From assembly GCA_964464035.1 (NCBI GenBank), contig CAYXEN010000012.1, positions 1 through 56,300 of the forward strand: a stretch of DNA of 56,300 nt, given 5' to 3'. The DNA is from CAYXEN01 sp964464035 (GTDB lineage Bacteria; Krumholzibacteriota; Krumholzibacteriia; WVZY01). The position numbers and the translations under genes are program-made. Each line of letters begins with the position of its first letter. Positions within the stretch are counted from its first letter, which is position 1. The notes below the pieces were generated by a model, which made no database searches, was not told where the DNA came from, and was given only the letters and a program-made list of their open reading frames with translations. Positions 1 through 8,247 of this stretch are shown one piece after another.

Positions 1-229
1 CCTCTATCTTGGAAAGCCGGGCCGCCGCCAGGAGATCCTCGGTCTTCTTTTTGTATCCGGGTGGAACGACCACCCTCACCCCGTCCACCGCCTCGTGCGA
101 AGCGAACTTCTCGACCGACCACAAGAGAACGGGCTTACCGGCCAGCGCGAGGAACTGCTTGGGATCCCCCGCGCCGAAACGCTCACCGGCGCCTGCAGCC
201 ATTATCAAAGCCGTGGTCGGTTTCACCAT
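1..229 (-). CDS. ispD: 2-C-methyl-D-erythritol 4-phosphate cytidylyltransferase (IspD), N-terminal part
   Basis: Only the first 76 codons are in the window; the gene runs off the left edge. Read on the minus strand it starts MVKPTTALIMAAGAGERFG and continues to DPKQFLALAGKPVL. The AAGxGxRF...KQF signature is the nucleotide-binding loop of IspD, which joins CTP to MEP in the non-mevalonate isoprenoid pathway in the cytoplasm. The start ATG (227-229) has a GGAG Shine-Dalgarno about 4 bases upstream. It lies 45 bases after the mlaD reading frame and is probably the last or next-to-last gene of the yicC-gmk-dnaB-mla operon. Another sugar-nucleotide transferase is possible in principle, but the KQFL and WSVEKF residues favour IspD. 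Confidence 0.85.
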   Translation of the reverse strand, partial: MVKPTTALIMAAGAGERFGAGDPKQFLALAGKPVLLWSVEKFASHEAVDGVRVVVPPGYKKKTEDLLAAARLSKIE

Positions 230-274
230 TCTCTCCAGTGGGAAAGGGCTTGGCCCGGCGTCAACGAAGACCCG

Positions 275-436
275 TCAGAACAGGCGGATGGTCAAGTACC
301 TTCCGGGATGCTTCTTCATGTCGTCGATCAATTCGTCCAGGTGCTCGATAGTACTCTCCAGCTTGGTGGCGAGTTCCTCGTCATTGATGAGTCTGCCCAG
401 CGTTCCTTCGCCGGAATTCAGTTTGCAGGTGATCTC
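275..436 (-). other. In-frame continuation of mlaD beyond the TAG codon
   Basis: Directly after the TAG the frame reads EITCKLNSGEGTLGRLIND, then EELATKLESTIEHLDELIDD and a final MKKHPGRYLTIRLF before TGA at 275-277. The 'NSGEGTLGRLINDEEL' and 'HPGRYL' blocks are hallmarks of the C-terminus of MCE/MlaD proteins, so this segment belongs to the gene. With it the protein would be 298 residues. There is no start codon with a ribosome binding site here, so independent translation is unlikely. TAG is an ordinary stop elsewhere in the window (gmk, rpoZ and prfA end with it), and a release factor 1 gene is present. Confidence 0.85.
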
Positions 437-1171
437 CTACAGGTCCGCCGAGACGTCGGCGAGGTCGTCCATCGCGCTGCGCATCCTCGCGCTCGCTTCA
501 CTGAAGGATTGCAAAGATGAATCCACCGCCGCGTAGCGCTTCGTGATCAGGCTGTCGAGCTGGGCGGTCACGCGCTCGAAATGTTCGATCGAGCTGTTGA
601 GAGGCGAATCGTCGCCCTCGGATATCCTGCGCAAGCTCGCGCTGAAAGCCCTCAAGTTGTCCAGGCTCTCCTCCAGTCTCCCCTGGCCGGTGATCGCGGT
701 CAGGACCTCTTCGAGGCGCGAACTCGTCTCGACCAGTTCTCCGAGGACTTTGCCCGCTTCACCCATCACCTCGCTCATCCCGGCTTCGAGAACCCCGGCG
801 AGCGTATCCCCGGGTTCGACCATGACGTCCGATTGCCCGCTCCTGATCGATACGAACCTCTCCCCCATTATGCCGATGCTGCGAAGCGTGATCCTCGAAT
901 CCTTCGGGAACCTCACCTCGGCGTTGACGCCCATGTCCACCAGGACGCCCGATTCGCGCAGGTACACGCCTTCCACCCTTCCCTTTTCCACCCCGTTTAT
1001 CATTATGGGATCATCTTCCGTAAGCCCTCCCACCTCCGGAAAACGAACGTAGAAATCATATTTTTTCTCGACGAGCTTGAAGCGTTGCAGCCACATGACC
1101 CCCAGGATGAGAATCAAGCTTGCGAGCAGGACGAACATCCCGACTTTTATTTCAAGTGATCTCGCGGCCAA
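437..1171 (-). CDS. mlaD: MlaD/MCE-family lipid-transport protein, interrupted by an in-frame TAG
   Basis: Periplasmic substrate-binding subunit of the Mla ABC system, which moves phospholipids between the inner and outer membranes. Residues 9-28 form one membrane anchor (VGMFVLLASLILILG); residues about 37-115 are the MCE domain (YDFYVRFPEVGGL, GVEKGRVEGVYL, DSRITLRSIGIMGERFVSI); the rest is a helical tail. The start is TTG at 1169-1171 with a GGAGG 8 bases upstream. It follows mlaE and mlaF in the canonical order. The frame stops at TAG (437-439) after 244 residues, but beyond the TAG the same frame continues for 53 more codons with the conserved MCE-protein tail (next entry). The gene may be a recent nonsense mutant, may be read through, or the assembly may carry one wrong base. 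Confidence 0.9.
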   Translation of the reverse strand: MAARSLEIKVGMFVLLASLILILGVMWLQRFKLVEKKYDFYVRFPEVGGLTEDDPIMINGVEKGRVEGVYLRESGVLVDMGVNAEVRFPKDSRITLRSIGIMGERFVSIRSGQSDVMVEPGDTLAGVLEAGMSEVMGEAGKVLGELVETSSRLEEVLTAITGQGRLEESLDNLRAFSASLRRISEGDDSPLNSSIEHFERVTAQLDSLITKRYAAVDSSLQSFSEASARMRSAMDDLADVSADL

Positions 1172-1231
1172 TCTCTCTTCCTCCCGGAGCGGGGTCGTTT
1201 CAGAGCGCCCTTCGCCGGAATCGCGCGGCGA

Positions 1232-1987
1232 TCAACTCGAGGATATCGGCCCCTCGGCGCTTCCCTCTATGAACTGCCTGACCACCTTGTCGTTCGTGTT
1301 TTCGATCTCCTCGCGGGTCCCGTTGAAAATGATCCTCCCGTCATGGAGCATCGCGATCCTGTCGCCGATCTTGTAGGCGCTTTTTATATCGTGTGTGACG
1401 ACGACGCTCGTTATCTTGAGCTCCTCCTTCAATTCTATTATGAGGTTGTTTATTATGTCCGCCATGATCGGGTCGAGGCCCGTCGTGGGCTCGTCGTAGA
1501 GAACGCACTTCGGATCCATCGCTATGGCGCGTGCGATGCCGACCCGCTTCTTCATCCCTCCGCTCAGTTCGGGCGGTTTCTTGTCGATTACTTCCTTGAG
1601 CCCGACCCTCTCGAGCTTGTTCATTGCTATCTCTTTTATTTCTTCTTCCGAGAGATCGGTGTGTTCCTTGAGGGCGAGGCAGACGTTCTCGCCCACGGTG
1701 AGCGAATCGAAGAGCGCCGCGCCTTGGAAGACCATACCAAAGCGCATTCTTATCTTGAAGAGTTTTTTCCGGCTGACACGCGTTATGTCTTCGCCTTCGA
1801 CCAGCACCTTCCCCCGATCCGGCATGAACAGCCCGACGAGGTGCTTGAGCAACACGCTCTTGCCGCATCCACTCTGTCCGATCACCACGATCGTCTTTTC
1901 CTCTTCTATCTCCAGGTTCACGCCGCGCAGAACCGGATTGCGGTAGAAGCTCTTCCAAAGATTGATGCACTCGATCATCGCCGTCAT
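1232..1987 (-). CDS. mlaF: Mla-type ABC transporter ATP-binding protein
   Basis: 251-residue ATPase that powers the MlaE permease on the cytoplasmic face. Visible motifs in order: Walker A GQSGCGKSVLLK (about 38-49), Q-loop FGMVFQGAALFDSLTVGENV, ABC signature LSGGMKKRVGIARAI (about 142-156), Walker B VLYDEPTTGLDP, and the switch His in VVTHDI. The 'GMVFQGAALFDSLTV' stretch is characteristic of the Mla/Ttg2 subfamily rather than of nutrient importers. It sits 69 bases after mlaE and 60 bases before mlaD. The first ATG (1985-1987) has only a weak AAAGAG site, and an ATG three codons later is an alternative. Confidence 0.93.
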   Translation of the reverse strand: MTAMIECINLWKSFYRNPVLRGVNLEIEEEKTIVVIGQSGCGKSVLLKHLVGLFMPDRGKVLVEGEDITRVSRKKLFKIRMRFGMVFQGAALFDSLTVGENVCLALKEHTDLSEEEIKEIAMNKLERVGLKEVIDKKPPELSGGMKKRVGIARAIAMDPKCVLYDEPTTGLDPIMADIINNLIIELKEELKITSVVVTHDIKSAYKIGDRIAMLHDGRIIFNGTREEIENTNDKVVRQFIEGSAEGPISSS

Positions 1988-2056
1988 GACTCTTTCGCCG
2001 TTGTTCTTGCATTCACCTCGTCATCGCCCGCTCGCCGCCGCGGCGCGGCCGGCGGT

Positions 2057-2845
2057 TCATCGGTAGAAGATGATCCTGAAGAGAACCGTAGCGAGGAAGT
2101 AATTCGTTATCAAGATCAAGAGACAACTCGACACCACGGCGTGCATCGTCGCTCTGCCCACTCCTTCCGCGCCACCGTGCGTGCGGAAACCGTTGTAACA
2201 ACCCATGAGCGCGATGATCGCCCCGAAAGTCACCGTCTTCAGCAATCCGCTGATGACGTCCTCGACGTAGAAGAACAGGCGCAAGCCCTCGGTGAAGGTC
2301 GCGACGCTCACGCCGATGGACAGATTCGCCACGACCATGCCTCCGAGGATCGCGAGGAAGTCCGAGAAAATAGTGAGCACGGGAAGCATGATGACGGCGG
2401 CCACCATGCGGGGAAGCACGAGGTACCGGACCGGGTCGATGGCCAGGATCTCCATGGCGTCTATCTGCTCGGTGACTTTCATCGTCCCCAGCTCGGCGGC
2501 TATCGACGCGCTCACCCTGCCACCCACCACCAGGGCCGTAAGCACCGGCCCGAGCTCGAGGATCACCGATTTGCCGACCACCGTGCCGAGAAAACGCATC
2601 GGCACGTAATCCTGGAACTGGTAAGCGGCCTGGACGGCCGCGACCGCCCCGACGAATACGGATGTTACGAGGACGAGCGGAATGGAACCGATCCCGATCT
2701 GTTCCATCTGAACGAGCGTCTGGGGGATGGTCTTTGGAAACTCACGCAGGCTTCTGAGCAACTGCCCCACGAGGATGAAGGTGCCGCCCACGCTGCAGAC
2801 GAAAGCGATGAAAGACCTGCCGACGGCTCTTATCGCTTGCTCCAA
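2057..2845 (-). CDS. mlaE: Mla-type ABC transporter permease
   Basis: 262-residue inner-membrane permease of the MlaE/DUF140 family, which forms the lipid conduit with MlaF and MlaD. Several hydrophobic segments (about residues 12-32, 53-75, 140-168, 190-215, 232-258) and the family core ELGPVLTALVVGGRVSAS followed by IAAELGTMKVTEQIDAMEI are clear. The frame opens with TTG at 2843-2845, directly preceded in frame by TGA and by AAGGAG 7 bases upstream, so TTG is the real start. It follows dnaB by 63 bases, and the three mla genes are contiguous in the usual E-F-D order. Confidence 0.93.
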   Translation of the reverse strand: MEQAIRAVGRSFIAFVCSVGGTFILVGQLLRSLREFPKTIPQTLVQMEQIGIGSIPLVLVTSVFVGAVAAVQAAYQFQDYVPMRFLGTVVGKSVILELGPVLTALVVGGRVSASIAAELGTMKVTEQIDAMEILAIDPVRYLVLPRMVAAVIMLPVLTIFSDFLAILGGMVVANLSIGVSVATFTEGLRLFFYVEDVISGLLKTVTFGAIIALMGCYNGFRTHGGAEGVGRATMHAVVSSCLLILITNYFLATVLFRIIFYR

Positions 2846-2908
2846 TCACACACTCCTTGCCGGCATCGCTGGATGGATCCCGGGACGATTCCTCGCGCCG
2901 TGCCGGGT

Positions 2909-4261
2909 TCATTCCGCCGCGGGAGACCAGTTCTCGAAACGGGTATATTCCTTTATGAAAGCCAACCGTATCGTGCCGGTGGGCCCGTTACGCTGCTTGG
3001 CGATGATGACTTCGGCCGTCCCCGCGTGCTCGGAATCCTCTCCCTCGTACACCTCGGGTCGGTAGAGCATGAGGACGACGTCGGCGTCCTGCTCGATGGA
3101 CCCGCTCTCCCTGAGGTCCGAGAGCATGGGCCTCTTGTCCTTGCCTCTCATCTCCACGGCCCGCGAGAGCTGCGACAGCGCTATCACGGGTATGTCCAGT
3201 TCCTTGGCGATACCCTTGAGATTGCGCGATATGATGGAAATCTGTTGCTGGCGGTTCTCTGCCCTTTCGAGAACCGTGATGAGCTGTAGATAATCGATGA
3301 TCAGGCATCCGATGTTTCTCTCCGCCTTGAGTCTTCTCGCCTTGGAACGCAGTTCCATGGTGGTAAGCGTCGCGCTGTCGTCGATGTAGATAGGGGCTTC
3401 GCTCAGGTACTGCGCCACGACGGCCAGCTCGGCGTACTCCGAATCCTTCATGTAGCCGGTCCGCATGCGATGGTAATCGACCCGGGCTTCGCTGCAGAGA
3501 AGGCGCATGACGATCTGCTCGCTCGACATCTCCAGGCTGAACATGCCGACCGGGACTTTTTCCTTGATGGCCAGGTGCTGCGCGATGTTGAGCGCCAGGG
3601 CCGTCTTGCCCATCGAGGGCCTTCCCGCCACTATGATCAGGTCCGCGTTCTGGAAACCGGACGTATACGAATTGAGTTCATAGAAAGGAGACGACACTCC
3701 CGAAACGATCGCCTTGTCTTCCCTGTATCTCTCTATCTTTTCGAAAGTCTTCTTCACGGCCTCGCCGATCTGGATGAAACCGCGCCTTATCCCCTTCTCG
3801 GAGATCTCGAAGATGGAGCTCTCCGCCCGGTCCAGTATCAGCCTCGCCTCGTCCTCTCCCTTGTAGCATTGCGTCGCCACGTCGTGCGATACCGTTATGA
3901 GCCTGCGCATGATGAATTTTTCCAGGACGAGCTTGGCGTAGTGTTCGACGTTGGCCGCCGTGTGGACCCTGTCCATTATCTCGGTGAGGTAGGCGGGACC
4001 GCCCGCAGACTGATAGCATCCCATGCGCTTCAATTCCTCGGCGAGGGTGATGACGTCTATCGCCTCGCCTTTCTGCGAGAGGTTGGTCATGGCCTGGAAG
4101 ATGTCGCGGTGGGCCTTCTTGTAGAAATTGTCCGCCGTTATGTACTCGGTGGCCAGGTGAAAGGCGTCGTTGTCGAGCAGGACGGCGCCTATGACCGCCA
4201 TCTCCGCCTCTTCCGAATAGGGCGGAATCCTTTCGATCCGGTCGCTTCTCACCTCGGCCAT
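2909..4261 (-). CDS. dnaB: Replicative DNA helicase DnaB
   Basis: 450-residue hexameric helicase that unwinds the chromosome at the fork. The N-terminal domain (EEAEMAVIGAVLLDNDAF) is followed by a RecA-like domain with Walker A GRPSMGKTALALNIA (about 212-226), Walker B CLIIDYLQLI and the DnaB motifs ALSQLSRAVE and SDLRESGSIEQDADVV. Length is normal for the family and there is no intein. The start ATG has GGAGG at 4 bases. It is 31 bases downstream of udg in the same operon. Its usual neighbour rplI is not next to it here. Confidence 0.97.
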   Translation of the reverse strand: MAEVRSDRIERIPPYSEEAEMAVIGAVLLDNDAFHLATEYITADNFYKKAHRDIFQAMTNLSQKGEAIDVITLAEELKRMGCYQSAGGPAYLTEIMDRVHTAANVEHYAKLVLEKFIMRRLITVSHDVATQCYKGEDEARLILDRAESSIFEISEKGIRRGFIQIGEAVKKTFEKIERYREDKAIVSGVSSPFYELNSYTSGFQNADLIIVAGRPSMGKTALALNIAQHLAIKEKVPVGMFSLEMSSEQIVMRLLCSEARVDYHRMRTGYMKDSEYAELAVVAQYLSEAPIYIDDSATLTTMELRSKARRLKAERNIGCLIIDYLQLITVLERAENRQQQISIISRNLKGIAKELDIPVIALSQLSRAVEMRGKDKRPMLSDLRESGSIEQDADVVLMLYRPEVYEGEDSEHAGTAEVIIAKQRNGPTGTIRLAFIKEYTRFENWSPAAE

Positions 4262-4292
4262 GTTTCCTCCCGGAGATCGCGGCCTGCAGTCA

Positions 4293-5015
4293 CTACTCGC
4301 CTTCTCCGTCCAGTATCCTCTTCAGCTTCTTGAAATCCTCCCACGCGCTCCTCTTGAGCTGCGGCTGCCGCAGCAACGCGGCCGGATGGTACGTGACCAG
4401 GACGGGGACTCCCTGGTAGGCGTGCTCTCCCAGGCGGAGAGCCGACAGGGGGGCCTTGGTCCTGAGGAGCCACTGCGCCGCTATCCTTCCCAGGGCACAG
4501 ATGATGCGCGGCTCGATCAGCTCTATCTGCTCCACGAGGAACTTCTCGCAACACCTTATCTCGCTTTCCACCGGGTCCCGGTTGTCGGGGGGACGGCACT
4601 TGAGGATGTTCGCTATGTACACGTCTTCGCGCCTGAGTTGGATCGCCGCGAGAATCTTGTTCAAGAGTTGTCCCGCCCTGCCCACGAAAGGCTCTCCCCT
4701 GCGGTCCTCCTCCCGCCCCGGAGCTTCCCCGATGAAGAGGACGTCCGTCGCCGGATTGCCCACGCCGAAGACGGTGTTGGTCCTGGTCGCATGCAGGGGG
4801 CAGGCGGTGCATTCCCTCACCCGCGACGCGAGCGCCTCGAGTCCGCCCGCGCGGTCGGCGGCGGCCCGGGGAGCACCGGATCTCGGTTCGACGTCCATCG
4901 GTTCTCCAGTCGGTTCAGCATTTTTCCTGTCGAGATACAAAGATCTTATACCTTTCCTCTCGAGCCTTTTTAAGTAAGAAATCACCTCGGGAACAATTTC
5001 CTGTGGAAAAGTCAT
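4293..5015 (-). CDS. udg: Type-4 uracil-DNA glycosylase (iron-sulfur)
   Basis: 240-residue base-excision repair enzyme that removes uracil from DNA. The catalytic loop GEAPGREED and the later HPAALLR motif are both present. Four cysteines fit the family-4 [4Fe-4S] cluster: two in ECTACPLH, one in ILKCRPP and one in RCCEKF. An extra N-terminal segment of about 65 residues (SYLKRLERKG, then a charged linker) precedes the core, as in many bacterial family-4 members. It starts 44 bases after coaBC and ends 31 bases before dnaB, in one operon. Confidence 0.93.
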   Translation of the reverse strand: MTFPQEIVPEVISYLKRLERKGIRSLYLDRKNAEPTGEPMDVEPRSGAPRAAADRAGGLEALASRVRECTACPLHATRTNTVFGVGNPATDVLFIGEAPGREEDRRGEPFVGRAGQLLNKILAAIQLRREDVYIANILKCRPPDNRDPVESEIRCCEKFLVEQIELIEPRIICALGRIAAQWLLRTKAPLSALRLGEHAYQGVPVLVTYHPAALLRQPQLKRSAWEDFKKLKRILDGEGE

Positions 5016-5059
5016 CTCGTCACCCCGTTATCGGTGAAAGCCGCCCGGCTCGATGAAGG

Positions 5060-6274
5060 TCACCCGAGAAGTCTCTTGAAGGCATCCTCGGCGAGGGCGG
5101 TTCGAAGAATGATCTCCGCGATCTCCCGTTTCGGCTTGATTCCCGAAGAAAGGATCCTGCCTTTGCCGTTGAATATGGTGACGGCGTTCGTGTCGCAGCC
5201 GAAGCCGGCTCCCTTCTCCAACGGGTTGTTGGCGACGATGAGATCGCAACCCTTCCCGACGAGTTTGTCACGGGCGTGATCCTCGAGATCGTCCGTCTCG
5301 AGGGCGAAGCCGATTATGAAACGATTCCCCTTGTCGCCGGCCAGCGAGGCCAGGATGTCCTCCGTGCGGACGAGTTCCAGCGTCCAGGTCTCGGACTTGC
5401 GCTTGCTCCTCTCCGGCTCGACCGGCTTGAAGTCGGCCACCGCCGCCGCCATGACGAGAACGTCGGATCGCTCGAAGGCGCGCTTGAGCTCACGGGACAT
5501 CTCTTCGCCCGTCCTCACCCAGCTCATTCTCACTCCCGCCGGCGGAGGCACGGAAACCCTCCCGGCCACCACCGTCACCTCGGCCCCCATGTCCCTCGCC
5601 GCCTCGGCCAGCGCGAAGCCCATCTTTCCCGACGACCGGTTGGATATGAACCGTACCGGGTCGATGTCCTCCTCGGTCCTGCCGGCGCTTATGAGAACCT
5701 TGAGACCCGCGTAGGCGCCGTTGTATATGCTCCCGATGAATTCGAGGATGCTCTCGGGCTCCGCCATCCTGCCCGGCCCCTCCGTGCCGCATGCAAGATC
5801 CCCCTCGCCGGGCGGAACGACGCGGAAACCGCGCGAGGAGAGCGCAGCGAGATTCTCCTGCACCGCCTGGTTCGCCCACATCTTGTCGTTCATGGCGGGG
5901 GCCAGGACGACCGTGCAAGTGCACGCCGATATGACGGCACTGAGAAGGTCGTCCGTCCTTCCCTGCGCGAACTTGGATATGCTGTTGGCGGTCGCCGGGG
6001 CGATCACGGCGATGTCGGGCCACCTGGAGAGTTCTATGTGTTCGACGGGCGATGTCTTTTCCGTGCCCGTCGAGAACATGTGGATATGGACCTTTCTCTC
6101 GGAGAGCGTTTCGAAAGTGAGAGGGGTCACGAACTCGGCCGCGGCCTCGGTCATCACGACCTGGACGTCCGCGCCCTCGTTCTTGAGAAGGCGAAGCAGG
6201 TAGACCGACTTGTACGCGGCGATTCCACCCGTCACGCCCAGGAGGACCTTCTTGCCCTCCAGCGCTCGCATCAT
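5060..6274 (-). CDS. coaBC: Bifunctional phosphopantothenoylcysteine decarboxylase / phosphopantothenate-cysteine ligase
   Basis: About 404 residues, carrying out two steps of coenzyme A synthesis. The CoaC half (1-180) has LLGVTGGIAAYKS, the FMN and substrate loop VLAPAMNDKMW and the Cys-containing GDLACGTEGPGRMAEPE. The CoaB half starts at VLISAGRTEEDIDPVRFISN with SSGKMGFALAEAA. A GTG at 6280 and ATGs at 6274 and 6271 are all possible starts; ATG 6274 is chosen because AAAGGGG lies 5 bases upstream. The rpoZ-coaBC-udg-dnaB order fits one operon from the yicC promoter. Confidence 0.95.
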   Translation of the reverse strand: MMRALEGKKVLLGVTGGIAAYKSVYLLRLLKNEGADVQVVMTEAAAEFVTPLTFETLSERKVHIHMFSTGTEKTSPVEHIELSRWPDIAVIAPATANSISKFAQGRTDDLLSAVISACTCTVVLAPAMNDKMWANQAVQENLAALSSRGFRVVPPGEGDLACGTEGPGRMAEPESILEFIGSIYNGAYAGLKVLISAGRTEEDIDPVRFISNRSSGKMGFALAEAARDMGAEVTVVAGRVSVPPPAGVRMSWVRTGEEMSRELKRAFERSDVLVMAAAVADFKPVEPERSKRKSETWTLELVRTEDILASLAGDKGNRFIIGFALETDDLEDHARDKLVGKGCDLIVANNPLEKGAGFGCDTNAVTIFNGKGRILSSGIKPKREIAEIILRTALAEDAFKRLLG

Positions 6275-6350
6275 CTCCACCCCTTTCTTGGTACCTGGCC
6301 GCCGGGACGGCTCTTGCCTCCGGCCAAGCCGTCCCGCCCTCCGCGGGACG

Positions 6351-6596
6351 CTACTCTTCCTCGCCGAAGGTCAGCTCGTCCAGCTTCTTCCTCTCGTCCT
6401 CCACGAAATCATACTTGAGGCGGTTGTCGAGTAACCTCTTCATAGCCAGGGTCGTAGGTTTCTCGGTGGATTCCCAGTTCTCCGATCGAAGGATTATGTT
6501 GTTTATCCTCCTCGCTTCCTTGGCCATCACCCTTATGGCTTCATACTTGTTCGGTACCACCTTGGTAAGCTTGTCTATAACCACTACGTTTTTCAT
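6351..6596 (-). CDS. rpoZ: RNA polymerase omega subunit
   Basis: 81-residue omega subunit that helps fold and anchor beta-prime. The segment VPNKYEAIRVMAKEARRIN, followed later by EKPTTLAMKRLL, matches the conserved omega helices. Its place between gmk and coaBC is conserved in many bacteria. It stops with TAG. AGGAG lies about 12 bases before the ATG, a little far. Confidence 0.93.
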   Translation of the reverse strand: MKNVVVIDKLTKVVPNKYEAIRVMAKEARRINNIILRSENWESTEKPTTLAMKRLLDNRLKYDFVEDERKKLDELTFGEEE

Positions 6597-6653
6597 GCCG
6601 CAGTCACACTCCTTTCCCCGGGGAATTCACGGGCGTGTCTTCCGCCGCCAGCC

Positions 6654-7265
6654 CTAATCTTCGAAGAATCTCTCCAGAAAAGATTCGAGCCTTCTTGCGC
6701 GCCTCAGGCGCTCGGCCGTTATCACCGCCATTATCTCCCGGGCGGCCTCGTCGATCTCGTCGTTGACGACGAGATAGTCGTACCTGTCGGCCGCCTCTAT
6801 TTCCTTCCTTGCATTCTCCAGGCGAATCTCGATGTCTTTCGGGTCGTCGCCGCCTCTTCCCAACATCCTCCGCCGCAACGAGTCGAACGTCGGGGGTAAG
6901 ATAAATATCATTACTGCACCTGGAAAGAGCTTTTTGACCTCTATTCCTCCCTGCACGTCGATGTTCAATACGACGTCACGCCCCCCGGCAAGCTGCTCTT
7001 CGAGGAACTTCCTCGGCGTGCCGTAGAGATACCCGTGCACCTCGGCCCATTCGACGAGATCCTTCGCCTTCATCCGCTCGAACTCGGCCTCGCTCACGAA
7101 GTGGTAATCGCGCCCGTCGACTTCGCCCTTCCTCGGCGGCCGTGTCGTCACGGATACGGACGCGCGAAGGTTCGCATCCATGGGCAGCACACGCTCGACG
7201 AGAGTGGTCTTCCCCGCGCCCGAGGGACCCGACACGACTATGAGCAACGATTCGGTTTTTTTCAT
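6654..7265 (-). CDS. gmk: Guanylate kinase
   Basis: 203-residue kinase converting GMP to GDP. The P-loop SGPSGAGKTT (about 11-20), the GMP-binding VTTRPPRKGEVDGRDYHFV and the LNIDVQGG motif are intact. Its ATG overlaps the yicC stop (ATGA), so the two are translationally coupled. It stops with TAG. Order yicC-gmk-rpoZ-coaBC is a widespread synteny block. Confidence 0.97.
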   Translation of the reverse strand: MKKTESLLIVVSGPSGAGKTTLVERVLPMDANLRASVSVTTRPPRKGEVDGRDYHFVSEAEFERMKAKDLVEWAEVHGYLYGTPRKFLEEQLAGGRDVVLNIDVQGGIEVKKLFPGAVMIFILPPTFDSLRRRMLGRGGDDPKDIEIRLENARKEIEAADRYDYLVVNDEIDEAAREIMAVITAERLRRARRLESFLERFFED

Positions 7266-8137
7266 TCCAGGTTCTGCACCTGCTCGCGAAGTTTTTCCGC
7301 CTCTTCCTTGAGCAGCACGGTCATCTCTATTATATCGGTGCTGGACGCCTTGGTTCCGAGCGTCGTCACTTCACGGTGGATCTCCTGCAGTATGTACGTG
7401 AGCTTCTTCGACACTACTCCGCCGGCATCTACGCAGCTCTTGAATTGCGCCAGGTGGCTCTTCAGGCGTATCAGCTCTTCCGTGAAATCCATGCGGTCGG
7501 CGAGCATCGACACCTCGGTCATCCAACGCTCGTTGTCCAAGCTCGCGCCCTCCATCAGTTTTTCCAGCCTGGCGCGCAACGCTTTCTTGTTGGCTTCGAG
7601 CGCCCGTGGCGCCACCTTTTCTATCCTGGTCGTCAGTTTGTTCATGGCGGCAAGCCTGCGCCTTATGTCTTTCTCGAGCGCCTTCCCCTCGCGCGATCGC
7701 ATGGCCACGCAGGCGTCCAAAGCCTGCACGAGAGCCTTCCTCGCCGACGCCCATTGCTTCTCCGTGAGCGACTTCCTCTCGGATTTGACGAAGACGTCCG
7801 GGAGAGACGCGAGAGTGTCCACTGCTATTTCCGGGGATAGCTTGTGCTTCGCCGCGAATCTCCTCAATTCCTCGAGGTATTTTTCCATCAAATCGGTATC
7901 GAGACGAACGTCGTAGTCGGATTCGATTCCGTTCACGGAGATCGTCACCGACACCCGGCCGCGGGAGATCCTGTTCTTGATGATCTCCCTTATCTCCCGT
8001 TCCTTGCTGTTCATGGACTTGGGGATCTTGATGGAGAAGTCGAGGAACCGGTGGTTGACGCTCCTTATCTCGACTGATATTCTCAGGTCCTTGTGCGAGA
8101 TTTCGCTCTCGCCGTACCCGGTCATACTTGTCAGCAT
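7262..8137 (-). CDS. yicC: YicC family endoribonuclease-like protein
   Basis: 291-residue YicC-family protein, a family with reported endoribonuclease activity acting on RNA. The N-terminus LTSMTGYGESE and the C-terminus KASSTDIIEMTVLLKEEAEKLREQVQNLE are strongly diagnostic; in between, SVNHRFLDFSIKIP and GRVSVTISVNG also fit. It is the first gene behind a near-consensus promoter and overlaps gmk by 4 bases. Confidence 0.95.
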   Translation of the reverse strand: MLTSMTGYGESEISHKDLRISVEIRSVNHRFLDFSIKIPKSMNSKEREIREIIKNRISRGRVSVTISVNGIESDYDVRLDTDLMEKYLEELRRFAAKHKLSPEIAVDTLASLPDVFVKSERKSLTEKQWASARKALVQALDACVAMRSREGKALEKDIRRRLAAMNKLTTRIEKVAPRALEANKKALRARLEKLMEGASLDNERWMTEVSMLADRMDFTEELIRLKSHLAQFKSCVDAGGVVSKKLTYILQEIHREVTTLGTKASSTDIIEMTVLLKEEAEKLREQVQNLE

Positions 8138-8175
8138 AGATTTCCATCCTCTCTTTCGACTGCGGGAAGAGCTAA

Positions 8176-8204
8176 ATATTAAGAGGATATGCGCCTCCTG
8201 TCAA
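8176..8204 (-). promoter_or_regulatory. Sigma-70 promoter of the yicC operon
   Basis: On the minus strand TTGACA (8199-8204), a 17-base spacer and TAATAT (8176-8181) give a near-perfect housekeeping promoter about 40 bases before yicC. It probably drives yicC through ispD, as no comparable signal was seen in the short gaps downstream. Confidence 0.85.
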
Positions 8205-8247
8205 TGGGTAAATCCTCAAAATACAAGAAGTTATTAACTTAGATGCC

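Noticed and set aside
437..439. Reading the mlaD TAG as a recoded pyrrolysine or selenocysteine codon
   Set aside because: Selenocysteine uses TGA, not TAG; no pyl genes are seen, and TAG ends several other genes here. A point change or assembly error is simpler.
1343..3289. Plus-strand open frame of 648 codons opposite mlaF, mlaE and dnaB
   Set aside because: It mirrors well-supported minus-strand genes, has no recognisable domain and is rich in His, Arg and Asp, typical of the antisense of GC-rich coding sequence.
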